The notes below the pieces were generated by a model. It saw only the letters and a program-made list of their open reading frames with translations, searched no databases and had not been told where the DNA came from. This document shows, piece by piece, positions 39,421-47,810 of a DNA stretch of 64,000 nucleotides (its first letter is position 1; each line of letters starts with the position of its first letter). Source of the DNA: Leptospira biflexa (GTDB lineage: Bacteria; Spirochaetota; UBA4802; UB4802); contig DYLU01000004.1 in assembly GCA_020721905.1 (NCBI GenBank), positions 1-64,000 on the forward strand, read 5' to 3'. The translations under genes and the position numbers were made by a program.

Positions 39421-39768
39421 ATGGCTTTAAAACAAATAGGAAGAAAAATACAATTAGCCAGAGAAGAAAAAGGTATTACTCAGCTTGAGCTGGCCAAAAT
39501 GCTTGGTATAACACAGGCTGCATTGTCCAATTATGAATTAGGCAAGCGAAGAGTATATTTTCATCAGATTGAATTAATAGCCGAGCATCTTGAAAAACCA
39601 ATTTCATACTTTCTTGATGATGAATCCATGTTAGAAGGTTATGAAAATATAATTAATGATGAAATGATAGAGCTTATTACCAGTAAGATGAAACAATTAA
39701 ACAGGAAAGAATTGTTACAATTAGATCAATTTATTGATTTTCTTCATTGGAGAAAAAACAATGAGTAA
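39421..39768 (+). CDS. XRE-family transcriptional regulator
   Basis: A 115-residue protein. Residues 5-60 form a Cro/C1-type helix-turn-helix (IGRKIQLAREEKGITQLELA, MLGITQAALSNYELGKRRV), which recognises DNA. The C-terminal half is helical (MIELITSKMKQLNRKELLQ), probably for dimerisation. It is transcribed divergently from the acyl-CoA ligase and overlaps the next dehydrogenase by 8 bases, so it is likely to control both directions through the half-site array. No strong ribosome site is visible. Confidence 0.88.
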   Translation: MALKQIGRKIQLAREEKGITQLELAKMLGITQAALSNYELGKRRVYFHQIELIAEHLEKPISYFLDDESMLEGYENIINDEMIELITSKMKQLNRKELLQLDQFIDFLHWRKNNE

Positions 39769-40882
39769 TATAGTGTTACCTCATGATCTTGATAAATCGT
39801 TACATGAATGCATACAATTGCTTGAATCACAATCTTCTGTAATAAATGATTTACCTCCTCTGGAACGTGCGCTGGCATATTATTCAATATACTATAAACA
39901 TAAATTACATGTATTATTATTACATGAAGAATACGGCGGTTTGTCTGCATCATTTGGCCATGCTGGTGCTATTGTTGAAAAACTTGCATATAATTATTAT
40001 AATACGTTACCTACATTACTAACAACTATACACTGCAATGAACTCATAAAGTCGTTTGCATATAAAAACAAAAAGGAATGGCTGCTTAATGCTGTTAGCA
40101 ATACACAAAAGCCACTGGCTTTTTGCTTAACCGAAGAACAGGGAGGTTCGGATATAACATCCATTCAAACCACTGCTATAAAAAAAGATACTAAAATCTT
40201 AATTAACGGGAAAAAAGTAATTGTTATCAATAGTGGTATAGCCTCTTACTATTTTGTGATAGCTCAAAGCAGCAAAAAGGGCAGGGCAGGGTTGAATGCT
40301 TTTCTTATTCCTGAAACTGCCGATGGCATTTCATTTGAAAAACTTGATGTATCTTCATTTTTGCATAGTGTTATAGGTTCTGTTAGTTTTAATAATGTTA
40401 CAATTGATAGCCAATACCAGATTGGCGATGAAGGGAGCGGCTATTTTTTACTAACTGAAATGCTCGATAAAGGCAGGCCTCTTGTGGCAGCATGCTGTGT
40501 TGGTGCAGCTCAACATGCACTGGATATTATTATTAAACATGCAAAAACAAGAAAGCAATTTTCCAGATATCTATTTGATTTCCAGGGAATAAGTTTCCCC
40601 ATAGCTGAATTTGAAACGCGATTGCATGCGGCACGTTTATTATACCAGGATGCTTGTAAAAAAATAGATAATAATGAGCCGTTCACAAAGGAAGCTTCAA
40701 TGGCAAAATTCTATGCCAGTAGATTATTTATTGATATTACTAATTTTGGGATGGATATGTTGGGTTACAGGTCAATTATTGATACAAGTGAAATGAAGCA
40801 ATTAAACGATTTTGCAAAAACAATGATGTTTATTGATGGAACTGAAAATGTACAAAAGATGATCATTGCATCGTTACTATAA
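39761..40882 (+). CDS. Acyl-CoA dehydrogenase-like protein with Asp for the catalytic Glu
   Basis: A 373-residue acyl-CoA dehydrogenase family protein. The FAD-binding segment FCLTEEQGGSDITS is intact and the C-terminal half contains LDKGRPLVAACCVGAAQHA and FSRYLFDFQGISFPIAE. At the position of the medium-chain YEGT motif it reads FIDGT, with Asp instead of Glu, and it lacks the alternative Glu. It may be slow, or act on another substrate. I start at the ATG at 39761 (GGAG upstream); the upstream frame overlaps the regulator. It is coupled to the regulator by the 8-base overlap. Confidence 0.88.
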   Translation: MSNIVLPHDLDKSLHECIQLLESQSSVINDLPPLERALAYYSIYYKHKLHVLLLHEEYGGLSASFGHAGAIVEKLAYNYYNTLPTLLTTIHCNELIKSFAYKNKKEWLLNAVSNTQKPLAFCLTEEQGGSDITSIQTTAIKKDTKILINGKKVIVINSGIASYYFVIAQSSKKGRAGLNAFLIPETADGISFEKLDVSSFLHSVIGSVSFNNVTIDSQYQIGDEGSGYFLLTEMLDKGRPLVAACCVGAAQHALDIIIKHAKTRKQFSRYLFDFQGISFPIAEFETRLHAARLLYQDACKKIDNNEPFTKEASMAKFYASRLFIDITNFGMDMLGYRSIIDTSEMKQLNDFAKTMMFIDGTENVQKMIIASLL

Positions 40883-40933
40883 TAGCCTTGTTATGAAAAT
40901 ATCTTAATGTCATTATCTACTATGCTCTAATAC

Positions 40934-42118
40934 CTAATTTTCAATGTAGTGTATATTTTCATATTTACCAAAATAAAACAGGTGTTTTTTTATTTCCTTT
41001 AATCGCAAAATAAATTTATATGGCGCCTGATGATCGTTAGCTATACCCCAATCATTTATCATCTTGTTTAATGGAACAGGTTGTATGCGCCTTCCATATT
41101 TATGTTCTAATTGCACATCCGGTATGTTGTATATCAGTATTGGCATAACATTATAATCTGGAGTTATCATGTTGTTATGTTTTGTAAGTGTTAATGTGAC
41201 AATAAGTCCTTCACGTGTACTGCATTCAACTCCAGTGTCAATATCTAAATGTGTTGAAGACTGATTTGCTATAAAATTTCCAAGACTATAAAATACTGTA
41301 CATATACGCCCATCTAACGTTGTAAGTTGTTCAACAGGCTGTATGATATGAGGATGATGACCAATAACGCAATCAACACCGGCATTACAGTATTTTTGAA
41401 TAAGCATTTTATCCTGATATGATGGTTTTGTAGAATATTCTTTTCCAATATGTGCTATCATAACTAAAAAGTGGGTCTTTTTTTTTATTGTTTCAATATC
41501 TTTTAGAACCTTTTCAGTATTGTAGAAATCATTAATAAAAATTTTATTTTTATGTTTTACAGAAAGATTATAATTCAAAACTCCTGTATAGGCAATGAAA
41601 CCAACTTTTATCGTGTTGCCAGTAATTATGCCATTTAGCTGGTTATCCTGTTTTTTGTATATTCCTGCTCCTATATATTGTATGTTCTTTGATTCGAGCA
41701 TTTTTATTGTTGAAATAACGCCTTCAAAACCCTGATCTAATATATGATTATTAGCTATATTAACAATATTGATATTGACATTTTTGAAAGCGTCCAACAC
41801 TTGTGGTGAACAATTAAAAATCATTGGTTTGCTTTCAAATGGTGGCGCAATAGGAAATTCCATATTTGCAATGACATAATCTGAGTTAGTGAGCTCAGTC
41901 TTAACTTTTTCAAAAAGTATATCAAAACCACCATTATTAATAGATTTCTTTGTTTTTGGTTCAATTATATTATTTCTATAAGCAAATGATTTTACAGGAC
42001 CATGCATAATGACATCGCCGGTAAATGTGACAGTTACAGTATCATTTGTCTTTGCATGTATTGTAGAACAACAATTAATGGTAACTGATAAAATTAATAT
42101 AAAACATATCTTTTTCAC
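40934..42118 (-). CDS. CapA/PGA_cap-type metallophosphatase-like lipoprotein
   Basis: Related to CapA of poly-gamma-glutamate synthesis, a calcineurin-like fold. The motifs FTGDVIMHG, ANMEFPI, NIANNHILDQG, VMIAHIGKEY and GHHPHIIQP supply the metal ligands. I choose the GTG at 42118 (MKKICFILILSVTINCC) because AGGA lies at the correct distance; the frame is open to 42160. The hydrophobic N-terminus with TINCC suggests a lipoprotein. Related proteins in other bacteria occur without capsule genes, and no capsule genes are here. It is not in the sulfoquinovose operon (383-base gap). Confidence 0.85.
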   Translation of the reverse strand: MKKICFILILSVTINCCSTIHAKTNDTVTVTFTGDVIMHGPVKSFAYRNNIIEPKTKKSINNGGFDILFEKVKTELTNSDYVIANMEFPIAPPFESKPMIFNCSPQVLDAFKNVNINIVNIANNHILDQGFEGVISTIKMLESKNIQYIGAGIYKKQDNQLNGIITGNTIKVGFIAYTGVLNYNLSVKHKNKIFINDFYNTEKVLKDIETIKKKTHFLVMIAHIGKEYSTKPSYQDKMLIQKYCNAGVDCVIGHHPHIIQPVEQLTTLDGRICTVFYSLGNFIANQSSTHLDIDTGVECSTREGLIVTLTLTKHNNMITPDYNVMPILIYNIPDVQLEHKYGRRIQPVPLNKMINDWGIANDHQAPYKFILRLKEIKKHLFYFGKYENIHYIEN

Positions 42119-42500
42119 TGCAAAATCCTGTAATAAAATATTAGCAGATATGTATCGCACAAATTAATAATAGATACATTATAATATTTTTTATCAGCCA
42201 TATACCGTAATGGAAATAATTTTTCAATAAACATTTTTTACGGTTAGTGAAAATGTATTGAGTTAATGCTGAATATATTTTGTTTGTTCATAATTTTACT
42301 CATAAATAAGCTATAAATAATCAATAATTGTTTAGAATTAAGAATCTATTTGTATTTTATACTTCAATATTACTTCCGATAAGATATATTATGTCACATT
42401 AGAAATTCAATGCATCAAATAAATTTAAAAATTGTAAACATACCAAAATTACACAATATTATTGTATATTGCTATTATTCACTCTTTTTACTCATAATTT
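42119..42500. other. Intergenic, AT-rich, no gene seen
   Basis: About 380 bases between the CapA-type gene and the end of the RpiB-like gene. It is AT-rich with no ORF of coding character and no clear terminator hairpin. The CapA promoter must lie here, but no -35/-10 pair stands out. Confidence 0.5.
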
Positions 42501-42974
42501 TTACTTAAAATTCTTATATTCAATTTCTTTAATTTCAGACAGACAATTAGCTAAAAATTTCTGCCATTCTTCTTCAAAAACGCTTCCAAATGAAGTTGAA
42601 AGCCAGTCATTTATAATTTCAAATGCATGATTTGCAGGTGTAAGCCATTCAGCCAGAACCAATACATTGGCATTATTAATTGCTGAAGCTTTTTTAGCTT
42701 CAAACGAGTTGGTGCAATGAACTGCATATACCCCTTTAAATTTATTTGCGACAATTGCACTGCCAGCACCTGTACCACATATTATAATGCCCTTTTCATA
42801 TTTTCCCTGTGAAATTAACGAAGCTACATTGGCAGCTGATATATGGTATGGCACAAAATGCTCTTCATCCTTCATCCCAACATCTTCAACAGTATGACCT
42901 TGTTTTATCAAATAGTCTATAATAGATCGTTTCAGTTGCAATCCAGCTCTGGTAGATCCAATGACAAATTGCAT
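42501..42974 (-). CDS. RpiB/LacAB-like isomerase, probable sulfo-sugar (SqwI-like) isomerase
   Basis: A 157-residue member of the RpiB fold. The loop IICGTGAGSAIVANKFKG keeps the family's catalytic-type Cys66. Against E. coli RpiB, which I aligned from memory, the residues D9 and H10 are replaced (GSTRAG), His99 is Ile, and Arg133 and Arg137, which bind the substrate phosphate, are Phe and Trp (GSVFEEEW). The protein should therefore not use ribose 5-phosphate. In the transketolase-type sulfoquinovose pathway, an RpiB-like isomerase interconverts 4-deoxy-4-sulfoerythrose and the erythrulose. Last gene of the DASS-transketolase operon, 25 bases after its neighbour. Confidence 0.85.
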   Translation of the reverse strand: MQFVIGSTRAGLQLKRSIIDYLIKQGHTVEDVGMKDEEHFVPYHISAANVASLISQGKYEKGIIICGTGAGSAIVANKFKGVYAVHCTNSFEAKKASAINNANVLVLAEWLTPANHAFEIINDWLSTSFGSVFEEEWQKFLANCLSEIKEIEYKNFK

Positions 42975-42999
42975 ATATACACCTCACATATCATTGTAA

Positions 43000-43947
43000 T
43001 TATTTTTTAGATTTCACAAGCTCTTTACTGGCATTTACTATATGCTCTACATTAAATCCATGCTTATTGAGTAGATATTCCTCTGTAGCAACTTCACCAA
43101 AGGCATCTTGTATACCAAGTCGCTTTACTTTTACCGGAAGTTTTTCACTTAATACTTCACACACGGCTCCGCCCAATCCTCCAATAATATTTTGATTTTC
43201 TACAGTTACCACACAACCAGTTTTCTTTGCTGATTGTATAAGTAAGTCTTCATCAAATGGTTTTATTGAACTGTAATGAAGATGTTCGGCTTTAATCTTT
43301 TCCTTGTGTAATTCCCGCACAGCAATAACTGCTAAATGAGTGGTATAACCGGTAGTTATAATTGTAATATCACTGCCTTCAGAAACTACTGTTGCTTTTT
43401 TTGGATCAAATGTAAAGTTTTCATTAAACACTACTGGCATTTTGGGCCGCAACAATTGCATATAGGTTGGTTGATGATGCTGTGCCATATACTTCATAAC
43501 AGCACGAAGGTCATATACATCACAGGGGCTGTATACATGCATATTGGGCATGGCACGCATAATTGCTAAATCCAGAAAATCCATATGTGTGCCCCCGTTT
43601 GGTCCCTGAGTAATGCCAGGTGCAGTTCCCACTATCTTTACATTGGTATTGGCATACGCCACACTGATGGTAATCTGATCATAAACCCTTCGTGATGCAA
43701 AGCAGGTAAAACTTGCACAAAATGGGATCTTCCCTTCCCGTGCTAAACCCGCAGCAAGTCCTATCATATTTGCTTCAGCTACTCCTACGTTGATAAAATT
43801 ATCTGGATGGGCAGTAGATACAGCTGGATTTGTTCCTGAAGCCTTGCTTAAATCAGCTTCCAGGCATAAAACATTTTTATCCTGTTCCATCAATTCGCAT
43901 AATGTTAATCCATATACTGCCCGCATTTCCATATCCTGATAGTCCAT
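43000..43947 (-). CDS. Transketolase C-terminal subunit, candidate sulfofructose transketolase
   Basis: The Pyr and C-terminal domains of a split transketolase, 315 residues. The Glu that activates TPP and the Pyr domain are seen in INVGVAEANMIGLAAGLA, followed by the family segments FCASFTCFASRR and GPNGGTHMDFLDLAIMRA and the C-terminal domain from about residue 190. It pairs with the N-terminal half directly upstream. In the sulfo-TK route a split transketolase (SqwGH in Firmicutes) takes C2 units first from 6-deoxy-6-sulfofructose and then from the sulfoerythrulose. I cannot show sulfonate binding from sequence; the operon is the argument. Ribosome site AGGAGAAAATAA. Confidence 0.92.
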   Translation of the reverse strand: MDYQDMEMRAVYGLTLCELMEQDKNVLCLEADLSKASGTNPAVSTAHPDNFINVGVAEANMIGLAAGLAREGKIPFCASFTCFASRRVYDQITISVAYANTNVKIVGTAPGITQGPNGGTHMDFLDLAIMRAMPNMHVYSPCDVYDLRAVMKYMAQHHQPTYMQLLRPKMPVVFNENFTFDPKKATVVSEGSDITIITTGYTTHLAVIAVRELHKEKIKAEHLHYSSIKPFDEDLLIQSAKKTGCVVTVENQNIIGGLGGAVCEVLSEKLPVKVKRLGIQDAFGEVATEEYLLNKHGFNVEHIVNASKELVKSKK

Positions 43948-44028
43948 TTATTTTCTCCTTAAATAAATGTAGAAATTATTTTTTAATTACATTTCATAGG
44001 GAACATGACATTTGTTCTTATTAAAAAA

Positions 44029-44871
44029 TCAATATGGTAATTGCTTTGTATAACCTAATCCTTTCATATACTTTTCATATGCATCTTGATTATTAATTTT
44101 TACATTATGGCTGGCTACTTTATTTTCAACTTCTGCATTACCTTTTCCTTTTATTGTATGAGCAATAATCATTGCTGGTTTCCCTTTTACTGCAATTGCT
44201 TTATTAATGGTAGAATATATGTCATCCCAGTTATGTCCATCCATCTCAAATACCTCAAAATTGAATGCACGCCATTTATCGGCTAAGGGCTCAAGTGTAA
44301 TTACTTCATCAGTTTTTCCATCAATCTGCATTTTATTGTAATCACAAATTACAACAAGATTATCCAGTTTATTATGCCCTGCAAACATAGCTGCTTCCCA
44401 TATCTGCCCTTCATTGCTTTCCCCATCGCCAATAATACAGTAGACGTTATATGACTTTTTATTTAGTTTAGCAGCATACGCCATACCGCAAGCACATGAC
44501 AAACCCTGTCCTAATGAACCAGCAGTCATATCCACGCCTGGTGTTTTATTGTGATCAACATGGCTTGGTAAATTTGTTCCGTTCTGGTTCAATGTTTTAA
44601 GCCATGACTTTGGGAAAAATCCTAAATATGCAAGTACCACATATAAAACCGGTCCGGCATGCCCTTTCGATAGCACAAACCTGTCTCTATCTCCCCATGA
44701 AGGATTATCAGGCTTAATATTCATGATACCATAGTATAGCGTGGTAACTATCTCCACTAAACTCAATGAACCACCTAAATGTCCCGAACCGGCTCTGCAT
44801 ATCATGTCGGTTATTACATATCTGAATTCTTTTGCAAGGTCTTCTAATTGTTGTGCTGTCATTGTACTCAT
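44029..44871 (-). CDS. Transketolase N-terminal subunit, candidate sulfofructose transketolase
   Basis: The PP domain of the same split enzyme, 280 residues. It binds TPP and Mg2+ through IIGDGESNEGQIWEAAMF and VICDYNKMQIDG, with the early signature AGSGHLGGSLSLVEI and SKGHAGPVLYVVLAYLG. I start at the ATG at 44871 because GGAGGAATTC lies just before it; an upstream in-frame ATG at 44883 overlaps this ribosome site. It is 81 bases before the C-terminal half, and follows the DASS transporter by 69 bases. Confidence 0.92.
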   Translation of the reverse strand: MSTMTAQQLEDLAKEFRYVITDMICRAGSGHLGGSLSLVEIVTTLYYGIMNIKPDNPSWGDRDRFVLSKGHAGPVLYVVLAYLGFFPKSWLKTLNQNGTNLPSHVDHNKTPGVDMTAGSLGQGLSCACGMAYAAKLNKKSYNVYCIIGDGESNEGQIWEAAMFAGHNKLDNLVVICDYNKMQIDGKTDEVITLEPLADKWRAFNFEVFEMDGHNWDDIYSTINKAIAVKGKPAMIIAHTIKGKGNAEVENKVASHNVKINNQDAYEKYMKGLGYTKQLPY

Positions 44872-44940
44872 GAATTCCTCCATAAACAGTAACTATCGCA
44901 TAAAATAAATTTTTTACATTTTACTTTTTAAATAAAACGT

Positions 44941-46386
44941 TTACCAGGTTATGATGTTACATAAAGAACCAAAAATTAAAAAACTGATTGTGACACATAT
45001 AGACGAAACGATGGTCATATATATGCCCGGCTTTACCATATCTGCAATGGTGAAATATCCTGCCGTATAGGGAATAACAATCGTTGGCGTTGATGTTACC
45101 AGTATAAAAGAAAGCGATGATGTCAATCCGGCTGGTATTGCAACCAGTGAAGGATCAACCCCTATAGTGCCAGATAATGCTATGAGTAACGGTACCATGA
45201 TGATGCCAGTTACTGTATTACTTGAAAACATAACTTTTATAATAGAAACTCCAAGGACTACTATAAAAACCATAATAACCGGATGCAATAGATTAAGATT
45301 TTTAAATAGTACCCATGCAAGCCACCTGGCCAATCCCGTTTTGTATATTGTTGTTCCCAGTGCCAATCCTGAAACAATTAAAATAATTGCTCCCCAGTTA
45401 ATAGAATGTTCAACCTTATTCCAGCTTAGCTGTGCAAACGGCGGCAAAAACAAACAACATGCAACTGTTATAGCAACAAAGGACATGGTTATAAACTGTA
45501 AAGATGGGAACAGATTATGCAATACAGGTTCAGCTATCCATAACACTATTGTTATTATAAACAATATACCAATGATTATATCATTTGATGGGATATGTAT
45601 TTTTTCATTTTGCTCAGTATCTGTATGTAAACTTACCTTCTCTATATTAAAGGTTTTTATAAGTATAAACCATGCAAAAGGCAGCATTAACAGTGCTGCT
45701 GGAAAACCAATAACCATCCATTGTGCAAATGATAGATCAATATGCGCTAGATCCTTTAAAAAACCAATAGTAAGCGGGTTAGCGCCCGAACCGGCAGGTG
45801 TTGTAATGCCACCTATTACCGGTCCCCAGCCACAGGCAATCATCATTGCTTTACCGTAATTATCTTTCAATGGTTCTATATGTGCTCGCTTTAATATTGA
45901 AACTGCAAAAGGCAACACCATAGCAGCAGCAGCCATTTCGGTCACAAATCCCGCTAATATTATCCCAATAACAAGAATAATAAAAATCAATGTTTTAGGT
46001 TTTGTACAATATCGTTTATAAAGTTTTTGCGTTATTATTGTTATGAAGGATGTTTCATTAACGATAGCTCCAATTATCATAACTCCAATAAAAAAGATAA
46101 TAACCTGATTTCCAAATCCATCCTTTACCAGATCAGGAAGATCTGCACATCCCGCTATAACCAGTAACGAAAGGGAAAATAATCCTGTAATAGCAAATGG
46201 CATTATCTCAGTTACCCATGCTATGACTGCAAACGCTAATACCGCCAGAGAATATTTACCCTGAGTTGTTAATTGTATAGTGTCCCTGCCGGTATTTTGC
46301 AAATATTCAATTGGCAACAACGCAATTGTTAAAGCAATCCCAATAGCCAAAAACAGATAGAGCATTTTTTTGTGCGATAGTTTCAT
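44941..46386 (-). CDS. DASS (SLC13)-family anion transporter
   Basis: A membrane protein of 481 residues with about 12 spans, of the divalent-anion/Na+ symporter family. The substrate-loop motif is TPAGSGANPLTIGFL and the second hairpin has SNTVTGIIMVPLLIAL. Such proteins carry dicarboxylates, sulfate or other small anions with Na+. In first position of the transketolase operon it may export a C2 sulfonate such as isethionate, or import an organic anion. Direction is not predictable. It is preceded by a promoter with the operator shared by the symporter operon. Confidence 0.85.
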   Translation of the reverse strand: MKLSHKKMLYLFLAIGIALTIALLPIEYLQNTGRDTIQLTTQGKYSLAVLAFAVIAWVTEIMPFAITGLFSLSLLVIAGCADLPDLVKDGFGNQVIIFFIGVMIIGAIVNETSFITIITQKLYKRYCTKPKTLIFIILVIGIILAGFVTEMAAAAMVLPFAVSILKRAHIEPLKDNYGKAMMIACGWGPVIGGITTPAGSGANPLTIGFLKDLAHIDLSFAQWMVIGFPAALLMLPFAWFILIKTFNIEKVSLHTDTEQNEKIHIPSNDIIIGILFIITIVLWIAEPVLHNLFPSLQFITMSFVAITVACCLFLPPFAQLSWNKVEHSINWGAIILIVSGLALGTTIYKTGLARWLAWVLFKNLNLLHPVIMVFIVVLGVSIIKVMFSSNTVTGIIMVPLLIALSGTIGVDPSLVAIPAGLTSSLSFILVTSTPTIVIPYTAGYFTIADMVKPGIYMTIVSSICVTISFLIFGSLCNIITW

Positions 46387-46413
46387 AGTATTGAATTTAC
46401 CGTAATTATGTAC

Positions 46414-46442
46414 AATAAATCGATAACGATATAATATGTCAA
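46414..46442 (-). promoter_or_regulatory. Promoter with shared operator ahead of the DASS-transketolase operon
   Basis: On the minus strand a perfect -35 TTGACA (46442-46437), a 17-base spacer and a -10-like TTTATT (46419-46414). The spacer and -10 carry ATCGATAACGAT on the plus strand (46419-46430), the same operator as at 52666-52677. A repressor bound there would block RNA polymerase. Confidence 0.7.
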
Positions 46443-46449
46443 TTGCAAT

Positions 46450-47460
46450 TTACAATAATATTGCAGTATAATAGTATGTTTTATCAAAATTATATCTTAT
46501 TACATCGCCCTCTTCACACATAGCTTCAAGATGGGTATATGTTTCTGACAGTGACAAATATAAATCAAGTACCAGATTTATCCCTTTAAGATTTTTGAAT
46601 ACCTGTCGTGCCAGTCCATAAACGGTATAATCGTTGTTCAATAATAAATTATACATGCGCTTCTTTCGTAATTGATATACTTTATGATATTTCAATATCA
46701 AGCGATTCAATTTTTCCTGAAAAGGTTCGCCATGTGCCGGGAAAATGTACTGTGGGCTTAATTTTTCAATCTTTTTCAGTGAAGTATGAAAGATGGCATG
46801 ACTTTGGGCAACTGGAAATGATGTATTTGGTTCAAAACCTGCTAAAATAATTGGCTTTACACCCGGTACAATATGATCACCAGAGAATAAAAAACCTTCT
46901 TTTTCAATGTACAAACACATAGCTCCTTTAGAATGCCCCGGAGTTAAGATTAATTGTGCATTATAGTTACCAACCTGTAATGAACATTCATCATCCATTA
47001 TTTTGCGGGTAACAGTCACGCTATGACCCATTGATTTAAATATTAAATCAAGAAATGCCAATGGTACTATTAATGACATTGGTATGCCCATTGTTTGAAT
47101 GAATTCCAACATGGAAGAAGGTTTATCGTAAATCCCATCTTCTATTCGTTTAGCATCTGCATGGTGAGCTATTACTTCACTATGTTTATTTTTTTTAGCA
47201 ATGGCGTATGCTGCTCCATAGTGATCAACATGCCCATGAGAAAGAATAATCTGATGAATATCAGAAAATTGTAGCCCCAATTCTTTCAATGCACCTCGTA
47301 ATAATCGCCACGTCCAGAATATCCCGGTATCAAACAGCGTATTAACCTCTCCCTTAAAAAGATAAACATTAATATATGGAGGGTAACCAGGAAGCGGTAA
47401 TGAAATTCTGTAAATAAGATTATTAATCTGTGAAATTTTATATGAAAGCTTCAATGGCAT
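46450..47460 (-). CDS. Metallo-beta-lactamase-fold hydrolase in the sulfoquinovose locus
   Basis: A member of the MBL fold with the zinc motif ILSHGHVDHYGAAYA, second-site residues in TPGHSKGAMCLY and SGDHIVPG and a helical C-terminal end (about 80 residues). Homologous proteins include lactonases, thioesterases and RNA enzymes, so the substrate is open. I start at the ATG at 47460 (MPLKLSYKIS); the frame is open to 47562, and no good ribosome site fits any start. It lies 350 bases downstream of the sulfoquinovosidase on the same strand, so it may or may not belong to that transcript. Confidence 0.75.
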   Translation of the reverse strand: MPLKLSYKISQINNLIYRISLPLPGYPPYINVYLFKGEVNTLFDTGIFWTWRLLRGALKELGLQFSDIHQIILSHGHVDHYGAAYAIAKKNKHSEVIAHHADAKRIEDGIYDKPSSMLEFIQTMGIPMSLIVPLAFLDLIFKSMGHSVTVTRKIMDDECSLQVGNYNAQLILTPGHSKGAMCLYIEKEGFLFSGDHIVPGVKPIILAGFEPNTSFPVAQSHAIFHTSLKKIEKLSPQYIFPAHGEPFQEKLNRLILKYHKVYQLRKKRMYNLLLNNDYTVYGLARQVFKNLKGINLVLDLYLSLSETYTHLEAMCEEGDVIRYNFDKTYYYTAILL

Positions 47461-47810
47461 CCTGTAATTAATCAATAATTTAACACTAATATATCTAACT
47501 TTACTTGTAATTCCTTTAAAAATTATTATAATTGATAGTGTACCTGCTTTTATATTATGCAATTGATAACATTTGCGAAATTATAAATTCCTGAATGTAA
47601 GAAATTTTTAAAATTTATAGCTGTCAATTATTTATTTTGAAAAATAATATATCGTGAATACCATTAAATCATTATGGGAAACGGCTAAAATTATTACAAT
47701 GGCTACTGAAGCAGCAAATGGTGAATATGAAGTACAATGGTTATATAATACTCTTGTTATAGCTATTGGTTCAAAAAAAAATGGGAAAAATTTAATTTTT
47801 TAATTGCAAT
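47461..47810. other. Intergenic, no certain gene
   Basis: About 350 bases between the sulfoquinovosidase and the MBL gene. It holds no terminator that I can see and no second copy of the shared operator. On the plus strand there is one 49-codon ORF, listed separately. Confidence 0.5.
47654..47803 (+). CDS. Possible 49-residue ORF of unknown status
   Basis: A GTG-started frame that ends with TAA at 47801-47803. It reads MNTIKSLWETAKIITMATEA and continues for 29 more residues; an in-frame TAA lies just upstream. No ribosome site is seen and it runs opposite to its neighbours. The composition is normal for a protein, so it could be the remnant of an older gene. I keep it at low confidence. Confidence 0.2.
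   Translation: MNTIKSLWETAKIITMATEAANGEYEVQWLYNTLVIAIGSKKNGKNLIF

Noticed and set aside
42501-42974. True ribose 5-phosphate isomerase B
   Set aside because: The phosphate-binding arginines and three active-site residues of RpiB are replaced.
43000-44871. General pentose-phosphate transketolase
   Set aside because: It is possible on sequence alone, but the split form sits in an operon with the altered RpiB-like isomerase under the operator shared with the sulfoquinovosidase genes.
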